Part shown: piece by piece, positions 1-11,492 of the stretch | How positions within the stretch are numbered: the stretch's first letter is position 1 | Layout: each line of letters opens with the position of its first letter | From: Hygrocybe punicea | Taxonomy: Eukaryota; Basidiomycota; Agaricomycetes; Agaricales; Hygrophoraceae | DNA length: 64,000 bases | Direction of reading: 5' to 3' | Assembly: GCA_963556145.1 (NCBI GenBank) | Contig: OY744470.1 | Span: 930,001-994,000 of the forward strand | Translations under genes and position numbers: made by a program | The notes under the pieces: model-generated | Databases searched by the model: none | What the model saw: the letters and a program-made list of their open reading frames with translations, nothing else | What the model was told of the DNA's origin: nothing

Positions 1-1143
1 GCGCTTAGACGGGTGAACCTCATTTCACCAAGCTTTCGGTCTAGGGTTTTATTCCATACGCGTCTGGCCTGTTTGAGCCCGTAGAGAGAGCGAAGTAGAT
101 GCCAGCAGTGTCCGGGTTTGATGTCCACTTCGTCTGGCGGCAACATGTAGAGTTCCTCCTCCAGTTCTCCATTTAAGTAGGCCCCGGTTACGTCCATTTG
201 GTCAAGCTCTAGGTCGTACTTGGCGGCTAGTGACACGATGATGCGGACGGATTCCAGGTTTGCGACGGGGGCAAAGACCTCGTTGTAGTCTATGCCCTCC
301 TTTTGGGCGAAGCCTCGTGCGACGATCTGGACCTTGTGTCGTGTAACGTTCCCGTTTCCGTCGAATTTTAGGTGTAGTGTAGCCTTAGACGTGAATGGTG
401 TGACGCCCTCCGGTATTGGGACCTCCTCGTATACGTTGTTTGACCTCAGATTTTCTAGTTCGTCGAGGAGCGCGTCTTGCCATTTGGGGCCGTCCGGGCC
501 CTTTAGGGCCTCTTTCAGTGAGGCTGGGAGGTTGTCATTAGACAGTCCGGTGTTGCTTAGTCCGGCGAAGTGTACGTCGTCCGCGAAGTCATCGTAGTCC
601 TCATCAATTTGGACATTCGCCAGGATTTCCGGTTCACTTTCTTTGGCCTTCATTTTCCCTTTCTCCGCTAGTCTCTTTGCTTCATGTTCGAGCATTCGGT
701 GTAGTTTTTGTTGTTGTTCTTCGTGTACCTTTTTATTGTATTCCGCGTTTCTGTTCGCTGGGTTTCGGGCGCGCGTGCTTTTGCGTGCCCCTCCCACTTT
801 CCTTGCCGGTTCATGGGCGTGTATTGGTTCTTCCGTTCGCGGGTTCGATGTGTCGTCTTGTTCCGCCCGGGGCATGGTCGTTGGACGCGGGATCCGTGAC
901 GTTGTGTCTCGCGCTTTGTTGTTGGTTTTGGTTACGCTTGGTGCCTGGGGCGCTGGCGATGCTTGTCGCAGTGGTTTGTCTGCGTCCTCGGCCAGGCCAA
1001 CGATTTTGGGTTCCTCATCGACGCCCACCTGTGAGGTGTTGTCCTCGTTGTTGTCGGGTGCTGTCCCTCGCGGTTCAGCTTGTGCCGAGTCATTGCGTCC
1101 GTTTTGTTCGTGGGGTGGCCGAAACATGGTCTCATCAGTAGAT
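1..1143 (-). pseudogene. Ty1/copia pol, reverse transcriptase part (partial, split by transposon A)
   Basis: This is the downstream half of a copia Pol polyprotein, read on the minus strand and running off the left edge of the window. The frame is open from the insertion point of transposon A to base 1. It holds a basic and acidic linker and then a copia reverse transcriptase start: motifs ARGFAQKEGIDYNEVFAPV, QMDVTGAYLNGELEEELYM and SLYGLKQARRVWNKTL are all visible. It joins in frame to the integrase half at 6980-9357 if bases 1144-6979 are removed. The catalytic FADD/YVDD region lies outside the window. The gene is broken by the insertion, so the polyprotein can no longer be made as one chain. 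No extra stop is seen in this half. Confidence 0.88.
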
Positions 1144-1214
1144 GTACATGTCCGCTTTTGATATCTTTCCGTGCTTTTTTAAGCTCAAAAAAGCTTTATA
1201 AGCTCAAAAAGCAA

Positions 1215-1273
1215 TAAGCACGGCGTGCTTAAATTGGCGGGGTCGATCCGCTAATATAAGCACGCCGTGCTTA
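1215..1273. repeat. Paired near-palindromes forming a hairpin in the left end of transposon A
   Basis: TAAGCACGGCGTGCTTA at 1215-1231 and TAAGCACGCCGTGCTTA at 1257-1273 are reverse complements of each other, and each is itself nearly palindromic. They lie 70-130 bases inside the left end of element A, beside AAGCTCAAAAA repeats. Such subterminal repeats are the usual binding sites for transposase or its helper protein in CACTA elements; that role here is inference. Confidence 0.7.
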
Positions 1274-1456
1274 TATATGACTAGAAAAGAATGAAAAAGC
1301 GAGAGAAAGCATACGCAAAAGACCCCAACGGGTTTGTTTTCCGGCTCAATTGATCACTCATTTTGATTGATGGACTCGGAGTGGGGGTTAGATTTCAATA
1401 GGTACTACAAACAAAGGCACGATAATAAGTCCATGGAACAGAGGGTGAGTATTAAA

Positions 1457-3478
1457 TCAGTTTTCCATATCAGTGTCGGATTGCTCCAACAAAAATATTT
1501 CGTCGTCGCTATCAGCCTCGCCAGAGAGGCTGCTTTTGCTCCTCGCCTCGAATGCGTATCGCTTTGCCTGCCCGATGATCTGGTTCCACTGATTTTTGGT
1601 CAACTTCTGGACGGAGGGGAGAAGTGCCGTTGCCCGCTTCTCGTACTTGGAATGGCCATTGGATCCGATAATTACCCGGTCACCGTAGTTCTCATTGGAA
1701 AAGTGTCCAAGTTTGTGAGTAGTGATCACCTCTTCGCCCAAGAGCCAGTGATCAAATGATCGCGCAACCTGAAGATAGTTGAAAATTTATATATGAAGGA
1801 ATACAAGGGACTTTACCGCTTGTATAGATAAAATCAGGGCACCAATGGGATGTTCTTCTTGTGTCTCCGGTGTTGCGCGTTTGATCTCCTTGTAATGGGA
1901 AGATAATGTGAAGGTTATGACATCGGATTGGAATAGCTGTTGCCACGTCACAGTTTCAGCGCGGTTAGCTGAACTAACAAAGGTCGTACCAATTTCTTTC
2001 CATTGCCTCGTTGCTTCCAGTAGAAGGCCCGATTGGCGACATTGTTTCCAAGAAGGTGCGCTGCAGCTTCTGCACGGTCCTCCTTCGTCGTATAATTCCC
2101 CATAAGGGACTTGACAGCAATGCTAGCATGCTGCGCGAAGCCGTTGCGCCAGGATTCTAAGCGGTAACCGAGCTAACTCGACCATCGTGGTTATGATTGT
2201 TAGCAATGTTACGTACAGGAATTACTGAAAGGCACATACCAGCTGGCGAACAGGATCATCTTTTTCCCATCCACACTTGATGTCCGGCCCATAAACCTTT
2301 TGCCACATCGTCTTGAGCTGTTCGACATCAGGCTCCACCCATGCAGGCAGCAAACCAGTTGCAGCCTTGACATTGGGTACGAAGAAGGTCCCGAACATCC
2401 TGCTCATCCCATATGGAAGATCGGTTAGAGTAGCCTTCGGCTTGCGGCCTTTCTCTTTGTTCTTCTTATCAGTGGTGGGATTTTGTTCCTGCTTGGTGGG
2501 TACCTTGACCTGCGCAATTGGCTGACCCGAAATCTTGGCATGAGTTTCAGTGGCATATCAAATATGACCACTTACACGGTATTGTTTCGGCATGCCTTCT
2601 ACTTTGATCAATTCGGTAGGCACGTGTTTCACCTCATCGTTATCACTTATCCCCCCCGAGACAAACATACAGTCTGCTTCGTCCGTGTTGGAGGTGGGAG
2701 ACGGAGAGATGGGACGGTTGACAGGAACACTGCCAGAATCCCAGTCCTTGATCAAACCAGCCTTCGGTTTGCCTGGTTTCGTCCGTTTGGGGTTGGATCT
2801 GAAAAAGGTTAGGAGTTTATGGAACATTGTCATCATCATGAGGTACGCTTACTGTTTCTTTGGTGACGTGTGAATATCTGCCTTGCGTTTTACGCCAGTT
2901 TCCGGATACGTACTACGGTGAGCAGCAACACGTAACCTTGCTTCATCACCCTTGATCTTATTAACACTTCGTTTGGGTTGTGCAGGTTCAGACCCAGCCT
3001 TTTCCTCCCCCTCCGTCTCCCAGTCCTCAGGAGGCTCGTCTCCCTCCAGGACGTCTCCAGGCGAGACATCAGGGAGGTCCTTGCCAGCAGCTTCTGTCAT
3101 ACATGGTGAGTCAATAAGTCTTGAGACAGGCACCTGCTGACCTCCTGTCTCCACGCTGCAACTAGATGAAAGCTGTCGAGGGACTCGCTTCGTGAACACC
3201 GACACAGGATGGTTGGCATTCGCATCTCTCTCAGTTTCCTTTAGCTGCTGTGCATCCTCTATCGTAGCTATGAATTTTAGAGCGTTTAGGCCAGCTGTTA
3301 GTTTCTCATCCTTCCTCCGCTCCTCCGCTACCTTTTTTGCGGCAGTTTCTTCCTTGGTGGCCCTTTTAGCTGGCATATCAGGGAGACCAACGACACGAGA
3401 CTTGTTACTTGGGCGAGTAGCCATCCCGCCAGTGGGTGCGAAGTCGGTCATTATGACGGGAATTTTTTTGGGGGGCAT
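1457..3478 (-). CDS. Companion protein of Plavaka-like transposon A (unknown function)
   Basis: A spliced gene transcribed away from the transposase. I read exons 3478-2853, 2798-2576, 2533-2240, 2172-1990, one from about 1939 to about 1823, and a last exon from about 1775 to the stop at 1457. The start at 3478 (MPPKK) is preferred to the upstream in-frame ATG at 3529 because the homologue in element B also begins MPPKK. The first exon is rich in Lys, Ala, Glu and Pro. The middle holds a conserved-looking block, FVPNVKA...AWVEP..EQLKTMW, then YRLESWRNGF and AFYWK. The tail has HFSNENYGDRV, LTKNQW and a run of acidic residues. All these blocks align with the protein at 55784-58022. I do not recognise a named domain. 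Its place suggests a DNA-binding helper of transposition, like TnpA of CACTA elements, which is inference. No clear stop was found, but splicing of exon 5 is uncertain. Confidence 0.65.
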
Positions 3479-3601
3479 GTTGGTTGGATTTCGGGTCGGG
3501 GATTGAAGGTGAAAATTGTTTTGATCCATGAAGTCCGGCTAACTTGCAGCTATACAGGACCACGCATTCTTACGTGTTCTGTGTGCAAGCGGCCACCTCC
3601 A

Positions 3602-6600
3602 ATGAACAGAATAAAGAAAATATTCTGTCCGCTTGTGTTTTGATGCACCCATCCGGGCTGCAACAAGTTTTTTCATAGCCAATCTGGTCGTACGCAACAC
3701 CTTAGCACGCATCAAAAACCTCAAGTCCATAGGCGTTCACTATCACCACCTCCGGTGGTCCCTAACAACCTACCTGAGGCCGATTGTGCCGTTGATTCCC
3801 AGCCCTCATCGCCTGCCGAAGATTCCGATCATGGCCATCAGTGCAGCCCATATTCATGGCCAGCAGATGGAGAGTTTGTAGCCAGGCACTCAATTATTGA
3901 TGGTGGGTTTGATTTTTTTCATTGTGGTGACCGTGAAGCAGCGTTAATTTATTTCTTAACCAGGTACACCATGCGATCCTGATGGCAACGATTTGCCTCC
4001 GAATAGCCCACCACCTCCTATGCCACCGAAGGAGAAAGATGACTATTCTCCTTACGAGTCACGCACCCATTTTGAAATGGCAGACTTCTTGTATCGGGAG
4101 GTCGAAATGTCGGCCGGTAAAATCAACCGGCATATGGAGCTGCTCGCCGCTTTATATCCCGAACCTGGGCCACCATTTGCTGACTCTGAGGACCTTTATG
4201 CGACAATCGACGCAACTCCACTAGGAGATCAGCCTTGGAAGTGTTTTGAGGTGGTTTATACGGGCGATGTTGAGCCAGAGAATCCACCACCGTGGAAAAC
4301 TGCCACATACGAAGTCTGGCATCGCGATGTACTCCAGGTGATGGAAGCGCAGATCGGGAACCCAGATTTTGCAAAGGAGATGGATTACAGCCCGAAACGC
4401 ATCTACAAGAATACCAAGCGGCAATATACAGACTTGATGTCTGGCAACTGGGCGTGGGAACAAGCTGTAAGTACTCCAGGGTATGCTGCCCCTTGGAGGT
4501 TACTCACCAATTTTGCCGCAGGATAAGATTGCCGAAGATCCGCAGACACATGGTGCAATGTTTGCGCCAGTAGTTTTAGGAAGTGATAAAACAACTGTAT
4601 CTGTCGCTACTGGCCATAACGAATACTACCCCCTCTATGCGTCTCTTGGAGCGGTCCACAACAATGTTAGGTGGGCTCATCGGAATGCGGTTTCTCTGGT
4701 TGGCTTTCTTGCGATTCCGAAGAGTGATTATTATGGTTCTCATGCATAAGATTAACTGACTGATGAACTAACAGCTGACCGTGAATACCAGGATGATGAC
4801 AATTTTCGTCGCTTCCGCCGAGAACTTTTTCATGCTTCGTTAACACAAATTAACCTCTCACTACGACCGTACATGACCAAACCACGAGTAACACGTTGTG
4901 GTGATGGCCACTACCGCCGTGTCATCTATGGCCTTGGCCCATACATAGCTGACTACCCCGAGCAAGCACTCTTGGCCTGTATAGTGCAAGGATGGTGTCC
5001 GAAGTAAGTGCTACCCAAAAATTGATTTTCCACTTTAACTAATAATTAGTTCAGGTGTCTTGCGCCCACTGATAAACTTGATTCTGATAACCCTTTTGGC
5101 TATCGGTCACATTTGCACACGCAGGCACTTCAAGACGCATTTGACTTCAAGGATTTGTGGCTGGGGTTCGGAGTGGTCGGTGATGCATTGGTATGTGTCC
5201 AGTTACATATCTGAGTTGGTAGTAATTTGACTATTCTGAACAGCCTTTTACGGCGCACTTCCCACGTGCAGATATTCATGACTTGTTGACACCCGACCTG
5301 CTACATCAAGTGATTCAAGGCACCTTTAAGGAGCACCTGCTGGCGTGGGTTGTAGAATACGTTGAACAAACTCATACCGCGGCCGTCGCTCGCAAAATCC
5401 TTGCCGACATTGACCGCCGCATTGCAGCTGTGCCGACATTTCCCGGCCTTCGTCGATTTCATGAAGGCCGCAACTTTAAGCAATGGACAGGCGACGATTC
5501 CAAGGCTCTCATGAAGGTAAATCTCAACGGTGCTATCAACCTTCCGACTCACCATCTCCTTCAAGGTTTTTCTCCCAGCAATTATTGGCTACGTGCCAGA
5601 TCAAATGGTCCAGGCAATTCGTGCATTTATGGAATTCTGTTATTATGTACGGAGGTCTGTTATCGACGAAGACACACTACGAGCCATTGACACTGCCCTG
5701 GCCGACTTCAAACGTGACCGCGTTATATTTGTGGAGTCAGGTGTCCGCAACGATCTGTCTCTACCTAGACAACATTCCCTCGACCACTATCGACGCAGTA
5801 TACAGATGTTTGGAGCACCGAATGGTCTATGTTCGTCAATCACAGAATCCAAACATATCAAAGCAGTTAAAAGGCCCTGGCGTCGTTCCAGTTGCTGGCA
5901 GGCTTTGGGGCAAATGCTATTGATCAACCAAAGGCTTGATAAGCTTGCAGCGGTGAAGGTTGATTTGGATATCCGTGGTATGCTTGACGGTCCAAGTACA
6001 GGGATCCCAGTACCAGCTCAGGCTGCGCCCGAGGTCAGGCAAGAGGACCACAATGAGGACGAAGGCCCAGTGGATGACAAGCGGTTCGAAGGTGAAGTTA
6101 CCCTCAGCAAAACCAAAGGTGCATTACCGTGCACAACTTATCGCCCTGAACCTCATCTCCAATACCAATAGCACGAGGCTATCCAGCAAACATCACAGAT
6201 CTCATGCCGTACATCCGGGAACCTCACCTTCAAGAATATATCCAACGCTTCTTATATGACGTCTTCCATCCCGACTCTGTGATTTCGGGTGGCGATGTTC
6301 CTTTGGCAGACTGCCCTACATTCTCCGGCCAAGTGTCTGTTCACCACTCTGCCACCTCCTTTTATTACGCCCCAAGTGATGTGTGTGGTATTGGGGGAAT
6401 GCACCGTGAGCTCATTCGAGCCGCACCAACCTGGTATGGGGGCCCAGGACACTATGACACCATTTTCATCACAAAGGATCAGGATCAAGATGGATTCCAC
6501 GGCCTTCACGTGGTTAGGGTCCGCCTCTTTTTTTCTTTTTCATATGCAGGCGTGGTTTATCCGTGTGCTCTTGTTGAATGGTTCGTTCCACAAGATATTC

Positions 6601-6830
6601 GCCCATGTGGGCTCACTGGGATGTGGGTGGTTGAGCCTGGCATGGCAAGGGGGTGACGTATCATGTCGGTGGTTCATACAGATACTATACTGCGAGGGGC
6701 ACATTTAATTGGGGTGTATGGTGATCAGCCCCTACCACGTCGATTCTCCTTCCAGAAGACACTAACTGCCTTCCATTCTTACTATGTCAACAAATACATA
6801 GATCATCATAGTCACGAAATTGCTTATTGA
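3602..6830 (+). pseudogene. Plavaka-like transposase, element A copy, broken by two TGA codons
   Basis: Exons by comparison with the intact copy at 59132: 3602-3902, 3964-4466, 4522-4723, 4775-5003, 5055-5190, 5244-5516, 5566-6118 and 6172-6830. The N-terminus has a C2H2 zinc finger (CTHPGC, then H-x3-H in QHLSTH). The body carries the family blocks DYSPYESR, QYTDLMSGNWAWEQA, GLGPYIADYPEQ, ADIHDLLTPDLLHQ, KQWTGDDSKALMK and SSITESKHIKAVK; the last two contain acidic residues that are candidates for the DDE active site. It ends with FYVNKYIDHHSHEIAY. Two in-frame TGA codons break it, at 3641-3643 just before the finger and at 6654-6656 near the C-terminus. Otherwise splice sites and frame are well kept. 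It lacks one intron that element B has (between DRR and IAA). Confidence 0.85.
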
Positions 6831-6973
6831 TACTCCTGGCTCACTGATCAACTTGAAAGCGCGAGTCCAATTGAATAAGCAAAAAGCATTTGAAAAGTCG
6901 GGATAAGTCCATTGATAAAAGCATAAGCTTGATTAAATAAGCACAAAGCCGCGCAAAGCCAAAATAAGAAAGT
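6831..6973. other. Right subterminal region of transposon A
   Basis: Non-coding end of element A, rich in AAGC/GCTT units (for example AAGCAAAAAGC and AAGCACAAAGCC), mirroring those at the left end. The last bases before the target duplication read AAGAAAGT. Confidence 0.6.
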
Positions 6974-6979
6974 GTAGAT

Positions 6980-9357
6980 CTACTGATGGCCTCCCACTGG
7001 TCCTCGGGCTCGTTTGAGTGGTCGGCGCGTAGGTTTTCAGGCAATGTTCCGTGTTCGTCGAACTTTATGTGCCTGGATGTGAAGATGCGGTTGGTTTTGG
7101 TATCTAGTAGAAGGTACACCTTTTTCTCGCGAGGATATCCGATGAGGACGCATTTAGTGGCCCTTTCATCAAACTTTCCTTTCCGGTGTGCCTTTTGTAT
7201 GAGTGCGTAGGCTGGGCAACCGAAGGGGCGGAATAGCGAGATGTCGACCGGTCTGTCTGTTAATTTCGTGTACGGGGTGTGTCCTCCGATTCCAGATGCT
7301 GGTGATCGTGCGATGAGGTGAGCCGCCGTTGCCATGGCGTACGTCCAGAAGTGTTTTGGGAGCCCGGATGCGACTAGCATGGCGATGGTTTTGGTGACGA
7401 GTGTCTGATTCACTCTCTCAGCGATGCCATTAGATTCCGGTGTGTCAGGCGCCGTCGTTTGGTGGAACACCCCTTCGGCCTTTAGTTTGGCTTCAAATTC
7501 TTTGCTGCCATATTCGCCGCCTCCGTCCGTGATGAAGAAGCGCGTCCAGCCTTTGCCGAATAGTATGGTGTCCATTTCGACCTTGAAGAATGCTTGCACC
7601 TCTGATTTCCATGTTTCGTATAGTTTCTCAACGTCCGACTTTCGTTTTGCGAACAGCACCCATGTGTGTCTGGACCACAGGTCGACGAACGTTACCCAAT
7701 ATCGGTAGCCGTCGCGCGATGTGGGTGTCACCGGTCCTCCAACGTCGGAGTGGACTATGTCGAGTGGGCCTCTTGCGATGGTTTCGCTTCGCTTGAAGGG
7801 CAACTTTTTCATTTTGCCCATGACGCAGGGCTCGCAGAATTCGGGTATGCCGGTGAGGGTGTCAACGTTCTTGATTTGTCCTTTCGCTACCATCCTTTTC
7901 AGCCGGTGTGTGCCGATGTGTCCCATGCGACGGTGTAGGGTGTTTATGTCCATGGCGAAGAGGGCACCCGACGGACTTCCCAGGGATTGCACTTGTAGAT
8001 GGTATAGTCCTTTCCGTCGTAACGCCGTCATGATGGTGTTGCGTTTGTGTATTACACGTCCCCCTCGTTCGTCGAATATTGATATGTGTCCAGCTTTACT
8101 GAGTTGGCTCACGGATACCAATGTTATCCGGAAGGTGGGTATGAGTAGGGTGTTGCGGAGTCGTATCTTGTATCTTTTGTCTCCCACTCTGCTTGATAGC
8201 CACACGTCGCCGATGCCGATGGCTTTGGCCATCGTGTTGTCGCCGAAGCGGACTGGGTGTGGCGGATCCAGTCTTTTGAATGTACACGCGTCAAACCATT
8301 CCGGGTGTGGTACCATGTTGGTGCTGGCTCCGCAGTCGATGATGATGCTTCCCTTTCTTTGGTTTGGTTTGGTCGTAAGGTAGGCGTAAATGCGGGACCA
8401 ACCCCGTTGATTAATGACTACATTTCCTGTGTCTGCTACATGGGCTTCGTCTGATTCGTTGTCTGACTCGCTACCGGTATCGTCCTCCTCGACTTTGTGT
8501 GCTTTGCTGCGCTCCTTTTTGCGCTTGCCCTTTCCCCCTCTCTTGTTCTCCGACCCTTTTAGGTTCCGGCAGTCTTTTGATGTGTGCGCACAGCGGCCGT
8601 GTACTTTGCAGAAGAGTTTCTTTTTCTCTGTCTTTGATGCCTTGAGGGCAGACTCGTCGTTTGGCGCCAGTGTCTCCGTTTGATTCGTGGCGTCGCCAGT
8701 CTTTTGTAGGTCCACTGCATGTGCCGCGAGTTTTGCTTCGACGGTGGGTAGCTTGAGTTTTTGGCCGTCTGGTACCGATCCCGTGATGGCGGTTTTGAGT
8801 GTTTTCCACTCGTTGTCGTCCGGGATGGATTTAAGTAGGAGTAGGGGTAGTAAGTCTTCTGGGAACATGTAGCCCAGCGTCGTGAGTCGATTGCTGCTTG
8901 CAAGGAATGTCGCAATGTGTTCGGCCATGGATTTTGATGAGGGTGGGCCTCCAAATTTGATGGAGATGAGGTCGACGAGTGCGTGAAAAGCCGTGGTGAC
9001 GATGTTGGTTTCGTTGTATTGTTTCGTGATTGTGTCGTATAGTTCTTTAGCTGAGGGTTTGTCTCCAATGCTTAGTAGGATGTTGTCATTTATGTAGCGC
9101 TGTATGATTCCTGTGGCTTTTTCGTCGCGCGCTTCCCAGGTGTCGTTGTAGCTTAGTTTGGGTGCAGACGTTGATAGCGTGGATGCGGATGTCGATGTGC
9201 TTGGCATGGTGGGCGCTGGTTTGGTGTCTGTGCCTGTAACGACTCCTAGGACCTGTTTTTCGCTGAGTGCTCCCTTGATTCGTATGTTCCATATTGTGAA
9301 ATTTGACGGGCCCTCTAGTACCGGGCAGTTTGGTGTTGATGACGTGGCATCCGACAT
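6980..9357 (-). pseudogene. Ty1/copia gag-protease-integrase (5' half of pol, cut by transposon A)
   Basis: Starts with ATG at 9357 and stays open for about 792 codons until it runs into transposon A (the frame then continues into transposon sequence to a stop at 6841). Domains in order: a copia gag N-terminus (about residues 15-230, FTIWNIRIKGAL); a zinc-knuckle-like stretch CKVHGRCAHTSKDC (about 248-262); an aspartic protease with DCGAST (about 339); the pre-integrase zinc motif LHRRMGHIG...CEPCVMGK; and an integrase core with HSDVGGP (about 535), ITDGGGEYG (about 605) and ESNGIAERVNQ (about 645) giving the D, D and E. The reverse transcriptase half lies at 1-1143. No stop breaks the domains; the only damage is the insertion, so the copia copy may have been complete when element A landed. 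Confidence 0.92.
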
Positions 9358-9465
9358 CTCGTGTGGTGCGATTGGTTTTTGGGGTTTAACCGCCGTGCGA
9401 GAGTGGGTGCGAGTCGCGTTTGTAGCGCGATGTCGTCATTTGCGTTTGAGGGTCCCTGACCGTTA

Positions 9466-9661
9466 GAAACGATCAGGGCTCATAACCTTTTGCGACTGTC
9501 ATGTAAATCTCAGTCGTTGTCAGAGTAAACGACTAGATTACTATGTACCTGTGATGTAAATCTAATACAGAGATTAGTACGTGTAAGTGTAATTGCGTGG
9601 TGGTGTGAACATACCTCAGTCGTTGTCAGAGTAAACGACTGAGGTATTCACGATTCCGGAC
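9466..9661 (-). repeat. Candidate copia 5' LTR and leader with two hairpins
   Basis: Just upstream of the copia ATG. Two copies of a hairpin occur at 9507-9538 and 9622-9655; the second is a perfect 12-base stem (ACCTCAGTCGTT / AACGACTGAGGT) with a 9-base loop. On the minus strand the segment can be read as TGAATACC...ACAGTCGCA followed by a leader. The partner LTR lies outside the window, so the boundaries are a guess. Confidence 0.4.
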
Positions 9662-9926
9662 CCCAAACATTATTTGGGCGTACGGGGTTTGCCGTATTTG
9701 GTCGGCGTTCCCCATATGGGTGGAGCCTTAGCTCGCTATCCTTGTTCCTCTTTCTTGACATTTAAGTCTTCAGGCGCAAGGTGTTGGTAGCCTGGAACTA
9801 TCAAAGTCACCCCTACAGCCATTTGTCCTCAGCACTGCCAACCGGTCGGTCCTTTTGTCCGACGATCCATTGTTGAATCGTTCGCTCCCTTTTCCTCTTT
9901 CATCTCAAGGCTCGAGCGACCTGGAA

Positions 9927-11492
9927 ATGGCGATACTTCCAGCCGAAATGTGGAGTTCTGTAGTTGAGCACCTTCCTCCATCACAGCAAAGAACATGTTT
10001 GTTCGTATCGCGCCTCCACCATGATCTCGCTGTGCAGTTCTTATTTTCAGTTGTCAAGATCTACCTTCATGGGAACTGGGATTCCGTCGATTTGTCGTTT
10101 GTGTCTCGCTCTTGGGAGCTTCTCGATAACATCGTCCATACACCTCAATTCGCAAAGGTGGTGAAGAAGATGGTGGTTTATTTTGCGCCGGGGAATATGA
10201 TTTTTGAGCGACGTGAATCCAATTTGGAATGCAAACAATGCCAACAATATCTGACATTTCCTACTTGTTCTGTCAGGATGTGTCGTCAAAGCTCTCGAAC
10301 ACCTTCCCCACTTGCGTTCTGTCCATTGGCTAGGTTTTCCTGACTTTCCGCAGGATGTTGCGGAGGCTCTCGTCAAATTTTGCCCACAGCTGCAAGAGTT
10401 GCGATGTTCCTTGTATGTCTAAGTGGTCTAAATAATCTTGGACCCAATCTAATTGTTGTTTGCTACCAGCAATATCAAAATGTGGTCGCCAGCGTTGACT
10501 GGCTTGCATCGTCTCAATCGACTGCAGTTCACGAACCCCCTTGCAATTAAATCCCATGACCTCCCTTTCGGCGTTGATACGGAACTAGGAGATTGTAGTC
10601 ACATTCTCGACATGGCTAGCGCCAATTCAAGGACTCTGCGAGAGCTTGACTTGCTGGGTTCGCAAGTTGGCGATATTCCTATTCGAATACTCAGCTCCCT
10701 GACGCATTTGGAGATCTACGTTCCCTTTGGCACGGAACTAAGAGGCTTGGAATTTGTCTTTCACCACACGGTTGGCTTGGAGTCTTTGGTTTTGGCAGGA
10801 GCAATTGGCTTGGATGTCTATCTCATTTTTCAGAGAAGCTTTTCTTCACTTCCGCAATTAATTTCATTTCAATTGTGCTCAGATGTTGATAGCCATGACG
10901 AAGAATTCTTGGCGATATCTAGATTTATTCACGGGCGGCCTTTACGGAGGCTCTGTCTTCGACTGCGTGCTTCTTGGGAAGTGTTCCGGGTTATCTTACC
11001 TGCCGTTAGAGAGCTTTCTGATCTGCAAGTTCTGGGCCTCTATACCGGGTATTGTCAGCGGCTCGCGTACGACGATTTTGAAAATCTTGCTTTACACTTG
11101 CCCTCGACGCTTCGCTCGCTGCACCTTGCCTTAATGTGGGATCCGCAATACATGGACATTTGGATGTTGACACCACTGGTAATGCACAAGTTTACGAATT
11201 TTTGCAATTAGCATTAATATCTTGTCCCAACTAGCTTGAAGGACTGGCACAATTGCCGTTTCTCTGGTTCCTGCTACTGTCGGGCATAGATGATTATATT
11301 CCTCTTGCCCCGGAGGACTTGATCCAAGATCTCAAGCATTTGGAAATTGTTGGAACGGGTCGACGCTTCTGGGACATTCTTCGAACAGAATCTGAGGTGA
11401 CCTTGACGCCGTGGCCATTATGGAAGGTCGTGGATAGTGTTAAAGAAGATTTTGGCGGTGCGGATGACGAATGGCTTCTTAAATACTCTTGA
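9927..11492 (+). CDS. F-box / leucine-rich-repeat-like protein
   Basis: A four-exon gene: 9927-10212, 10277-10412, 10470-11178 and 11235-11492. The joined length is 1389 bases, an exact 463 codons (462 residues), with GT-AG introns of 56-64 bases. The N-terminus is an F-box (LPAEMWSSVVEHLPPSQQRTC, then LFVSRLHHDLAVQFLFSVV, about residues 4-45), the part that binds Skp1 in SCF ubiquitin ligases. The rest has a loose series of leucine-rich blocks (ALEHLPHLRSV, LTGLHRLNRLQF, LRELDLLGS, LTHLEIYV, LPQLISFQL, LRRLCLRLR, LQVLGLYTG, LRSLHLAL) as in the very large F-box families of mushrooms, where targets are mostly unknown. The start at 9927 is the first ATG in frame and lies four residues before the F-box. 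It looks intact and is likely a host gene. Confidence 0.85.

Larger units (their letters stand above)
1144..6973 (+). mobile_element. Plavaka-like (CACTA/EnSpm-type) DNA transposon, element A
   Basis: A 5.8 kb transposon sitting inside a copia pol gene. The bases GTAGAT occur at 1138-1143 and again at 6974-6979, and removing one copy plus the insert restores the copia reading frame, so both ends are placed to within a few bases. It carries two genes facing away from each other: a spliced transposase on the plus strand (3602-6830) and a companion gene on the minus strand (3478-1457). The ends hold short AAGC/GCTT-rich subterminal repeats (1181-1212 and about 6862-6965) rather than clear long terminal inverted repeats. 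The transposase has two TGA breaks, so the copy is probably dead. Family assignment rests on the transposase type and its likeness to element B near 55000-62800; Plavaka elements are known from Agaricomycotina. Confidence 0.85.

Noticed and set aside
7424..8809. Plus-strand open frames across the copia gene and a 112-codon minus frame
   Set aside because: Shadows of the copia gag-integrase frame, which has clear domains on the minus strand.
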